Shown: piece by piece, positions 54,801 through 61,908 of the stretch
Position numbering within the stretch: the stretch's first letter is position 1
Layout of the letters: every line of letters begins with the position of its first letter
Assembly: GCF_001280565.1 (NCBI RefSeq)
Contig: NZ_LGRO01000001.1
Coordinates: forward strand, 2,356,001 to 2,420,000
DNA: 64,000 nt
From: Sulfobacillus thermosulfidooxidans
Lineage (GTDB): Bacteria; Bacillota; Sulfobacillia; Sulfobacillales; Sulfobacillaceae
Direction: 5' to 3'
The notes under the pieces: generated by a model
Seen by the model: only the letters and a program-made list of their open reading frames with translations
The model's database searches: none
Told to the model about the DNA's origin: nothing
Made by a program: the position numbers and the translations under genes

Positions 54801-55062
54801 CCGCCTGGCTATAGCGTTCTAGGGACTGGATTTTACTGGGGCTGTCGACCAAGATGGATAATGTTTTGGGACGGGACAAATCTTGTAAGTGATGCAAGTC
54901 GGCAACGAGCGATGACCCGTGATAAAAGGTGGTCGGCGGTAATTGTTTGATTACTTGGGTGTTAAGACTGTTGAGATGAACCACGGGAACAGCAGGTGCC
55001 GAAGAAGGGGAAAGAGATCCGATTGCCGTGGATAAGAGCATGAGTAGCGAATGAGCAAGCAC
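51814..55062 (-). CDS. secreted S53 (sedolisin/kumamolisin-type) peptidase with three C-terminal YQFW modules
   Basis: A 1,082-residue exported protein, GTG 55062 with AAGGAGG 8 nt upstream. A signal sequence is followed by a pro-kumamolisin activation domain (about 30-190; YHHFLSPRALMKRFGPSPTQW). The S53 catalytic domain spans about 200-700: Glu406 and Asp410 (ESNID), the oxyanion Asp in ASGDQGAWDSG (about 487), the Ser in GGTSLAAP (about 619) and the calcium site NPVTGLGLPNW near 685. An Ig-like domain follows. Then three copies of a roughly 90-residue module, each with a YQFW core (EYQFWVQNP, EYQFWIHGP, VYQFWYETP) and an ending like YHIVVYAKD. S53 enzymes are active in acid outside the cell. 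The modules recur in the three genes that follow. Confidence 0.88.
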   Translation of the reverse strand: MLAHSLLMLLSTAIGSLSPSSAPAVPVVHLNSLNTQVIKQLPPTTFYHGSSLVADLHHLQDLSRPKTLSILVDSPSKIQSLERYSQAVSQVGNPLYHHFLSPRALMKRFGPSPTQWNEAFHSIEAAGWHIQGRQGFLVTVSVPAHVNNPAIPVSPDIWSVNGLQPIHIVHQIHMSKVHVLPRSRSTVTVRPENSGQVGSLSAFQFNETPTYLQQFPTGSGDVINLLSWNPDITQAIPAGLPFNMFVAAQNSQGTPVSIMQVNHLSASSNVGVYGPATALPASNGTIWQIELAGYSASSAVSSISMTVTLSDGQTETIQGTLPPFSGNASALNTLTGPELNTLTGNAAFSHMQGPGSPVALYVQGQIPSLADLQQLMTQESLPMPTVNFHYEDGATASMTSQQDLPESNIDIQAVASIDPGTSIEEYVFPANDPTDPLASFLNDLAQQSSAKIASISYGFFGIDPASITPLVDACTAEGITIVNASGDQGAWDSGSDPGPVGIDLMDAQAEVLSVGGLDIASPAQFDQSGNMTSVSPPPLAKAWGGNYLNGLPTAIAQAYTAPNAASSGGYGSNPIPSWQAPFLPATAPGIGAPDIAALAGIPGFLGISGGQQVAMGGTSLAAPLTAGWLSLFENFTGQVSGMGNINPWLYQMAGTHPSDFTQAQWGSNGVYQVSSSQDGTWNPVTGLGLPNWYQLALSLSSNVATHLVIQPSQSHVNIGQPITISVKALTASGSVTGLLPGSVVITSSDSQATLPSTLNLSGGTGQFSVVFNSPGTQSITVAVQNSGQTLFQASTSVHVSDIGLSLPNNPAIGTPVEIQATGGNDTTEYQFWVQNPATTQWTSSGAFSSRSYWTLKETVPGLYSVLLYVKTSQGTRLAATGHITFVNQSQIPMVSGLTVNSPSTRLAQGASITITAQAQDPDGVAEYQFWIHGPNNQWKMVQDYSPGNILSLTDLASGSYVIAVYALDKTQVAQGLFNEAYRSSTVIDVNSHVSLNAPSTATIQNPLTITANSSGITHPVYQFWYETPSGQWMASGNYQTQASFTFTPSQTGTYHIVVYAKDPYAPATAAYALAAKSTISVS

Positions 55063-55327
55063 TAAGATGTCCTCCTTGAAATCCTACGAAAACCACTGAA
55101 GAAGCCGTCAACAATTATTCCTAAACATTCGCCACCGGTTGGCAAAGTCCTCTTTCAAGGCCCTAGCAGTTTGAATTGTCCGAACCAAAACCCAGAAAAT
55201 ATTTATTTTATTTTTTCTCGGCATCTGTGCATCCGTATTGGAAAATATTTCGTATTCATTAATAGAAGATATGATTTTCTCTTCAATGCGTCATGATATG
55301 GGTCAATGGATTTTGGGAGGCGTTTTT

Positions 55328-57334
55328 ATGACATTGAAAAAAAGTGCTGGGCTAGCGTTAGCATCTACAACGGCGGCATTAGCGGTATTACCCCTGACAG
55401 CCTTTGCGGCTTCGAGCATGCCGGTTTTGATGGCTAGCAGCAAATTAGCAAGTGCAGGTCAAAGTGTTACTTATACGGTTGAAGATCCATCTGCTACCGC
55501 AACGACAGAATATCAATTTTGGGTGGAAACACCTGCTGGACAATGGATGGTGGCACAAAATTACTCCGCATCGAATCATTTAACTCTGAATAATGTCAAA
55601 GCCGGTACCTATGAAGTGGTCGCTTATGCGCTCAACCAAAGCGAGGTCCAGGCTCGCGACTGGTCGATGGCAATGCCGACAACACCAGACAGTTTATATG
55701 TGAATGCTTCTGTATCTCTGAATGTGACATCAACCACCTCATCATCAGGAACCGTTACAGCAACGGTCACCGTGAATGCGGTGAACATTGGCAATGCCGT
55801 GTATCAATTATGGTGGAAAACTCCTACAGGTAACTGGCATGCCAGTGGTAATTATCAGGCAGGGAATACTTTTACCGTACCGTTAACGGGAAATGGCAGT
55901 TATCAATTTGTGGCGTTTGCCAAACCTCCTGCCGCCGTATCCAGTTACGTCGGTGCTTTAGCAAGTAAGACCACTACCATTTCCGTTTCAACCCCAGCCG
56001 CTATGGTCGTATTATCACCCGCTGTCAGCAGCTTGCACACATCCAGTGGCGGTGTAGATCCTGTGATGGTAACTGTGCTTAATGCAAAAGGGGAACCCGT
56101 AACCAACTTCAATGGCACCGTAACCGTGAGTGATACAGAGAGCCTCTTAATGAATGCGTCAGGAAACGCCGTGAATTCTGTTCAGGTTCCGATTCAAAAT
56201 GGTATGGGTCAAGTTCAAGTGATGGCCGGTACCACGGCGGGAACCGACCAATTGACCGCTTCAGGCCTGACTGCAGCCACTGGCAGTGCGACAGCACCCT
56301 CAGTCACCTATCAACCCACATGGGTAACGATGCGCGATTATGGCGGCAACATTAGCCAGCTCAATACCATTGATACAGTTGCCAGTACGGTGGATAGCAC
56401 AAACGGAGATCAAAACCCTTATGGCTTGACATTTGACAGCTTTAAAGGTAGCACAACGGCGCCTAACCCCTATTACGGTGACTTATTAGTATCCAACTTC
56501 TCCAATAAAGCTGGAACCAATGGCGATGGTACGACCATCGAAGCTATTAACCCCACTACAGGTGCAGTTAAGACCTTTGCCAGCACGGCGGATGGTCCCG
56601 TCGCATTGGCGGTCAGTCCTAAAGGGCCGTTATGGATAGCTAATTTTGGAACCGATGGCACCAACGGTAATGATGAAGTGTTGGCGCCCAATGGAGCGAC
56701 CTTCCCCAATGGAGGCAGCATTATTACCAACTCGAATCTGGATGGACCATGGGGACAAGTTTTCGTACCCAATGCGACAGACCCAGCTTTCTTGGTGACA
56801 AATGCACTTAATGGTACCATCGATGCTATGTATGGATTTGCTCCGCCCAACTTCAACACCGACACCAAGTTCCTCGAAATTGGTAGCGGCCTCGCACACT
56901 CGGGAACGAATGCCAATAATGTGCAAGGACCGCAAGGGATGGTTTATGACCCTACCACCCATATGGTTTACGTCACGGATACCGCAGACAATTCTATTCG
57001 AGCGTTCTACTGGAATGGACCCAACACTCCGAATCAGGGACAAGGACAGCTCATCTACCAAGGCGGCGCCTTGAATGCTCCAGTGGGAATTACCCTCGAC
57101 CCCTTGAATGGCGACTTGCTGGTGGTGAACCAAGGCAACAATAACTTGGTAGAAATCGACTTGAACAATGGCAATGCGTTTGTGGCAGGACAAAAAGTGC
57201 TGGATAACACCCCCGTTAACCCCACAACTGGCGCAGGTTCGGCACTCTTCGGAGTCTATGCGATGAACAACAACGGCCAATTGAACGTATACTTCACGGA
57301 CGACAACACCAACACGCTGGATGTATTGAAATAA
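55328..57334 (+). CDS. secreted protein: two YQFW modules, Ig-like domain, beta-propeller-like domain
   Basis: 668 residues from ATG 55328 (GGGAGG upstream), with a classic signal peptide (KKSAGLALASTTAALAV...FAAS). Residues about 35-135 and 150-240 are YQFW modules (EYQFWVETPAGQW, VYQLWWKTPTGNW). An Ig-like domain (GEPVTNFNGTVTVSD) follows at about 250-345. The last 320 residues have repeated strands typical of NHL or SMP-30-like propellers: YGDLLVSNFSN, GPLWIANFGTDG, GMVYDPTTHMVYVTDTADNS and LDPLNGDLLVVNQGNNN. It is divergent from the S53 peptidase and shares its module. It is probably extracellular or surface-bound; no anchor motif was seen. Codon use and composition are like its neighbours. 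Confidence 0.82.
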   Translation: MTLKKSAGLALASTTAALAVLPLTAFAASSMPVLMASSKLASAGQSVTYTVEDPSATATTEYQFWVETPAGQWMVAQNYSASNHLTLNNVKAGTYEVVAYALNQSEVQARDWSMAMPTTPDSLYVNASVSLNVTSTTSSSGTVTATVTVNAVNIGNAVYQLWWKTPTGNWHASGNYQAGNTFTVPLTGNGSYQFVAFAKPPAAVSSYVGALASKTTTISVSTPAAMVVLSPAVSSLHTSSGGVDPVMVTVLNAKGEPVTNFNGTVTVSDTESLLMNASGNAVNSVQVPIQNGMGQVQVMAGTTAGTDQLTASGLTAATGSATAPSVTYQPTWVTMRDYGGNISQLNTIDTVASTVDSTNGDQNPYGLTFDSFKGSTTAPNPYYGDLLVSNFSNKAGTNGDGTTIEAINPTTGAVKTFASTADGPVALAVSPKGPLWIANFGTDGTNGNDEVLAPNGATFPNGGSIITNSNLDGPWGQVFVPNATDPAFLVTNALNGTIDAMYGFAPPNFNTDTKFLEIGSGLAHSGTNANNVQGPQGMVYDPTTHMVYVTDTADNSIRAFYWNGPNTPNQGQGQLIYQGGALNAPVGITLDPLNGDLLVVNQGNNNLVEIDLNNGNAFVAGQKVLDNTPVNPTTGAGSALFGVYAMNNNGQLNVYFTDDNTNTLDVLK

Positions 57335-57371
57335 CCTACTTGTTTCCCATTTAGATACTGTTGGGTTAGTG

Positions 57372-57402
57372 CCCGGTCTCTTTCACAGAGACCGGGTTTT
57401 TT
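57372..57402 (+). terminator. rho-independent terminator
   Basis: CCCGGTCTC (57372-57380) pairs perfectly with GAGACCGGG (57388-57396) around a 7-nt loop and is followed by six T. It ends transcription of the propeller-type secreted protein gene 38 nt after its stop. Confidence 0.9.
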
Positions 57403-57575
57403 ACCGCGTCCCATAGGGTGTCGAGGATTTCTTTAGGAGATTTTTTATAGAGACTGAACTTACATCATTTCCTAATTTGTCTGAAATTGGATCGCATCCT
57501 CAAAAAGGACTTCCCTTATTATTGTCGAATTATGTCGAAGTCAGTCGGGTCTACTGACTGACGGGAGTTCATAGA

Positions 57576-60500
57576 ATGAGGAGAGGATGGGTTGTATTGA
57601 GACGCTTTTGGGGAATGATGGGTCTGATTCTCAGTTTGGTGGTGGAAGGCGAGGTGTTTTTGGCGCCTATTGCCCAAGCGGCAAATCTTCCGGCTGTTGC
57701 ATCATTAACCGTTAGTGAAACGCCGGGCAATGATCAGAGCACCATGATATTAGCTCACGGCAGCGATCCCGGAGGCTTGGTGGAATATCAATTTTGGGTA
57801 GAAAATCATCATGGTTGGTCGATGATGCAAAATTATTCACCGAAAAATGATTTGATTCTATCCGCATCTTCGGGCAGTGAGGTGGTGACAGTCTACGCGC
57901 TTGATCAAAAGGCTCTTGAAATGGGGAAATGGCATAGTGCGTTAGCTCAAACAGTAATTATCAATCATGATAGTGCAGTCTCGCTCTCATCGCCTCCCAC
58001 GGCGACAGCTGGTAATGCGGTATTATTTCACGCTCAGGCTCAACATCTCGTTCAGCCCGTGTATCAATATTGGATCGAGAATCCGCAACGTGAGTGGAGT
58101 GCCAGTGGGAATTACCGTTCATCGTCAGGATGGACATATACGCCCTCACGTCCTGGGACATATCATATCGTGGTCTATGCGAAAGATTTAATGGCGCCCA
58201 ATAATGCTACGAATGCCGTGTGGACTCATCAAACATTGACGGTGGCGCCTTTTATGCCCCAAGGCTACCAGCTTCAGGTCAAATTGGCCAATCCCAATTT
58301 GGAACTCGGTAATCCTAACGCGTTATTGCTCGGTCATGTGGCGCAAGTTGAAGCGGTAGTCCGCAATGCGAATGAGCAACCGGTAGCGGATGTTCCCGTG
58401 TTATTTACCGCCACCAATGATTCCAATCCGAATGACCATGTCAGTTTTGCCCAAGGATTGAATGACGAAACGTATACCAATCAAAACGGCGTGGCGATAG
58501 CAGATCTATACGTTACCAATCCCACAGACCCTTCCTCATCGCAACTCGCCCAAGATGCCTCAGCGCTGACTCTTGTGGGCTACACAGTTTCCTTGCCGCA
58601 AGATGCCCTGGTGGATCCCGTTTCTCGGACCATTGCCTATGCGGCCTACATTCCGCCCAATTTAGATATGACATCGGCTAATCTGTCTCATATATGTGAA
58701 GAATCTCTCTACCGCAATACCGGGGTCCAACAAACTGCCTATCTGCCTTGGGAAACAGCCGGATATGAAAGCACCATAAAGGTTCAAGGCCACTATCTTT
58801 TACCGGTTGCCTCTCAACACGGGATCCTCACGATACCGGTAAATTATGATTCGGGAGCCTATGGCCCGGATGTGATGGAGACTTCGTCTGCACAAGGTCT
58901 TCCCACCATTACTATTGATTTCGGATTCGATGCGGCGAGTATTGACTTGACGAAACTGGGCTTGTCTTCCGGATCGTCATTCACGGTGAATTTTACTGAG
59001 GGGGGTAATACTAGCCCCACATGGTCTAAAACCATTACTGGACCTGTGAGCTTCAATAACCAGGTCCTTCAAATTCCCGCGTCACCCGTGGGTGGACAAA
59101 TAACTTTTCAGTTGCAATCAGGGCCCGTTGTCAATCCTGCCAAGGCAACGGGCGTTGACATCGGCTCGGTGGTGGTAGATGCTGGGCAAAACCCTGGGAC
59201 CGAAGTCTTACCGGCCTCATTGCCGGTAACCTGGTCTTCTGTGCCCATCACATATGGGCCCTGGCAAAGCCTTTCGTCCCAAGAGGCGGCCTTATATGTT
59301 GGAGACAATGCGGTATCTGATTCCTCTAACGTGGTGTACCAGTATAAAGTGCCAGCATTCCCGGAGGTCGGCAATGCTGTGTTGGAAGAACTCGTCAACA
59401 ACCAACCCCAAGCCTATTATTGGATTCCTACCACCAATAATGGCGCCAACCAAAATGTGTTAATCAACCCGTCGAATCAAGGACCTGTTGCCATACCGAT
59501 TACGCCCGCATCTTTGACGTCTTTACTGTTTAGCACAGGTAGCCATGAAAATCGTTGGACGCTCTCTTCGCAGCACGCTGGACAAACGGAACTGGTTGCT
59601 CAAGTGAGTCCTGGCCATTTTCCCCGTCCCAGCGACACCCTTTATTCCTATATGGGCTGGATAGCTAACACCCCAGCAACCGATTTTGTTTCCCAGTATG
59701 CGGTGGCGGGACAACAGGTACAGATCAAAGCCTTGGTCACGGATGAAGCCGGCAACCAGGTACCAGATGCCCCGGTCAATTGGTTGGTGCAAGGTGGTGT
59801 CAATGTGATTCAACAAGACGCCATGACCAATAGCCAAGGCATCGCTACGCTCACTCTTAGTGCTGCCAATGCCGCCGCCGCGATGGTGGAAGCCAGCAGT
59901 CCCGGGGAGCAGGTCTCTTTGCGCGATGTGGCGGGGCTAGGATCCTTTACAGCGGCAAAAATTCATTTTGTCAGCTGGCATTGGCACGACATGACGATGC
60001 CCGCTTTATCTTTTCATGCCGGGAGTACGCACATAATCGGGGTCATGGCCCAAGGACTAACGGCATCCGGCCATGCAGTGCCGTTGACGAATATCGCGCT
60101 TACTCTGTCACAAAAAGGCGTGGGAGAGGCTGTCACGGTATCTAATGGCCAGACCCAAGTCGGAGTCATCCGAGTGAACTCGGATCAGGCAGGGAACCAA
60201 AACATCTGGGTTTCCCCAAACGCTGACGAACCGAACTTGGAAATCGCGGGTCAACCTGATGCCGGACAAGGTCCCATTTCCGGAATTGCACCGGCCGAAA
60301 TGTCCATAAATTATTTAGCCAATGGCGGCACCTTAAAACTTTGTGTTCCTTCTTCGCTTGCCGCCATCGGAACTGTCGTGCCCATTGATGTCAAAGTGGC
60401 CGATAGTTTTGGCAATCCTGTGGTGGGTCAGTCTGTGAACTTTACTCTATGGCCGTCATCAGGGGGAACGGCAACGTTAAGCAGTTCGCAGAGCGTGACG

Positions 60501-61235
60501 AATGCGCAAGGCATGGCGCAGGTGTTTTTAAGCGGGGGCAGTGTGGGAGAAGTTGATGAAGTGGCGGCCAGTCTTCCTGGGCACGAGCCTCATACGACCC
60601 TGATTCAGTGGCAAAATGCACAAGGCGTACAAATGGCGCTGGTCAATGCCCAGATCGGTGGCAGTACCGTTCCCAACACGGTGATTTTGACCATGAGCCG
60701 GCGGGTCAATCCCAAGACTTTGTTGAGCAATGGATCACAATTTCAACTCGAAGATGTGAGTACGAATCAGATGTACCAAATTGCCCATGCTACCGCCTCG
60801 GGAAATACCATCACTTTAACCTTGGCATCGTCAAACCCCGTGTTCAATTTCAATAACCAAATCTATCAAGTGAGCATAGAGCCTGTCACGGATGATGGCG
60901 TCACATCTGCCGTAATGGATTTTCAGGACCAAGCAGCGAAAAATACGGTCACATTGATGACGCCATCAAGTCCCGCCATTACGGCATCGTTGGCATCAGG
61001 GACATTGACGATTGTCTTAGCTAATGGGTCCGAGCCAATTCCCCAAGGATTAAGTGTGAGCGTTGTGCCCAGTAATGTTCAAGCATCCATAAATAACGGG
61101 CAACCGGGTGCAATTTATCAAATCAGCACAACGGCGAGCACAAATAACACGGCAACAATTTCTGTGCCAATTTCTGGTCCTGCAGGTACTGTTTATACGA
61201 TTTATTTCGACGGAATATCTGGTACCTGTTCATAA
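57576..61235 (+). CDS. large secreted adhesin-like protein with YQFW modules and invasin-type Ig domains
   Basis: 1,219 residues, ATG 57576 with GGGAG upstream and a signal sequence (FWGMMGLILSLVVEGEVFL). Two N-terminal YQFW modules (EYQFWVENHHGWSM near 70, VYQYWIENPQREWSA near 165) are followed by several Ig-like domains of invasin (Big_1) style: NANEQPVADVPVLFTATND, EAGNQVPDAPVNWLVQGG and SFGNPVVGQSVNFTLWPSSG, each with a 'TNxQGxA' strand (TNSQGIATLTL, TNAQGMAQVFL). A middle region of about 250 residues is unassigned. The protein is probably exported and elongated, as adhesins are. No LPXTG or SLH anchor is visible, so attachment is unclear. Confidence 0.8.
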   Translation: MRRGWVVLRRFWGMMGLILSLVVEGEVFLAPIAQAANLPAVASLTVSETPGNDQSTMILAHGSDPGGLVEYQFWVENHHGWSMMQNYSPKNDLILSASSGSEVVTVYALDQKALEMGKWHSALAQTVIINHDSAVSLSSPPTATAGNAVLFHAQAQHLVQPVYQYWIENPQREWSASGNYRSSSGWTYTPSRPGTYHIVVYAKDLMAPNNATNAVWTHQTLTVAPFMPQGYQLQVKLANPNLELGNPNALLLGHVAQVEAVVRNANEQPVADVPVLFTATNDSNPNDHVSFAQGLNDETYTNQNGVAIADLYVTNPTDPSSSQLAQDASALTLVGYTVSLPQDALVDPVSRTIAYAAYIPPNLDMTSANLSHICEESLYRNTGVQQTAYLPWETAGYESTIKVQGHYLLPVASQHGILTIPVNYDSGAYGPDVMETSSAQGLPTITIDFGFDAASIDLTKLGLSSGSSFTVNFTEGGNTSPTWSKTITGPVSFNNQVLQIPASPVGGQITFQLQSGPVVNPAKATGVDIGSVVVDAGQNPGTEVLPASLPVTWSSVPITYGPWQSLSSQEAALYVGDNAVSDSSNVVYQYKVPAFPEVGNAVLEELVNNQPQAYYWIPTTNNGANQNVLINPSNQGPVAIPITPASLTSLLFSTGSHENRWTLSSQHAGQTELVAQVSPGHFPRPSDTLYSYMGWIANTPATDFVSQYAVAGQQVQIKALVTDEAGNQVPDAPVNWLVQGGVNVIQQDAMTNSQGIATLTLSAANAAAAMVEASSPGEQVSLRDVAGLGSFTAAKIHFVSWHWHDMTMPALSFHAGSTHIIGVMAQGLTASGHAVPLTNIALTLSQKGVGEAVTVSNGQTQVGVIRVNSDQAGNQNIWVSPNADEPNLEIAGQPDAGQGPISGIAPAEMSINYLANGGTLKLCVPSSLAAIGTVVPIDVKVADSFGNPVVGQSVNFTLWPSSGGTATLSSSQSVTNAQGMAQVFLSGGSVGEVDEVAASLPGHEPHTTLIQWQNAQGVQMALVNAQIGGSTVPNTVILTMSRRVNPKTLLSNGSQFQLEDVSTNQMYQIAHATASGNTITLTLASSNPVFNFNNQIYQVSIEPVTDDGVTSAVMDFQDQAAKNTVTLMTPSSPAITASLASGTLTIVLANGSEPIPQGLSVSVVPSNVQASINNGQPGAIYQISTTASTNNTATISVPISGPAGTVYTIYFDGISGTCS

Positions 61236-61250
61236 ATCTCTACGACATAT

Positions 61251-61293
61251 AGCGAAGGAAGGGACGAATATTGTCGCCTTCTTTCGCTTTTTT
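61251..61293 (+). terminator. rho-independent terminator
   Basis: AGCGAAGGAAGG..GAC pairs with GTC.CCTTC.TTCGCT with small bulges, followed by six T. It lies 15 nt after the adhesin stop. Confidence 0.8.
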
Positions 61294-61620
61294 GGGTAAT
61301 TAACCAATGAAAACGTTGGAATAATGGTTGATACCACTATTGACCCCATCCAGCGTAATGAGTAACATTATGAATGGTTCAGGAATATCATTCCTCCATC
61401 GGGATATTTCTCCTTTTTTCGAGAAAAATCTCCCAATGAAAAGAGGATTTTCCAAACTGACCACGAATTGATTGGTAGAAAGGTTGAAACCACCCACAAT
61501 GGATTGGTGAATGGAATGGTTCGCCTTTCGGGTAGGCAGGAGAAGACGAGCCTCGCGTCTAAAAAAGCAACCAAATTCAGGCAATTCCTGAAAGTTGCAG
61601 GAGGTGAGAGGTGGTACGTT
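61294..61620. other. intergenic region before the RHH gene
   Basis: An upstream in-frame extension of the RHH protein runs back to 61468, but it has weak protein character. Otherwise no gene, repeat or RNA signal was recognised. Confidence 0.4.
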
Positions 61621-61830
61621 GTGGCCAATTTTTATGGACGGTCCCGCGCCTACGTATCATTCCAAGTCCGCCTTACACCTGAGCTTAAAGAACGGCTTTT
61701 ACGCAGGTCCTATGAGACCGGCCAAAGCCAAGTGGCTATAGTCAACGCGGCTCTGGAGTATTATCTCGATAACGTGGCCGGGATTAAGCCCGGAACGAAG
61801 CAAGAACCTCCGGGTAATCCGGAAGGATGA
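61621..61830 (+). CDS. ribbon-helix-helix (RHH)-type DNA-binding protein
   Basis: A 69-residue protein. GTG 61621 is chosen because GAGAGG lies about 9 nt upstream, and the sequence from there is a compact domain: YVSFQVRLTPELKERLLRRS (ribbon plus first helix), then YETGQSQVAIVNAALEYYLD (turn plus second helix). This is the RHH pattern of small repressors (CopG/Arc-like), acting as dimers with the ribbon in the major groove. It sits between two module-bearing secreted protein genes and could regulate the next one, which starts 78 nt later; inference. Confidence 0.6.
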   Translation: MANFYGRSRAYVSFQVRLTPELKERLLRRSYETGQSQVAIVNAALEYYLDNVAGIKPGTKQEPPGNPEG

Positions 61831-61908
61831 CACAGAAATTTAACACCAAACAGTTTCTCATGCAAGTGAATTTCAATGCAGGACTCATTTTGAGGAGGTT
61901 TTTCAACC

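Noticed and set aside
56109-57280. Long minus-strand frames opposite the propeller-type secreted protein
   Set aside because: They are shadows of the repeat-rich coding strand and lack start signals.
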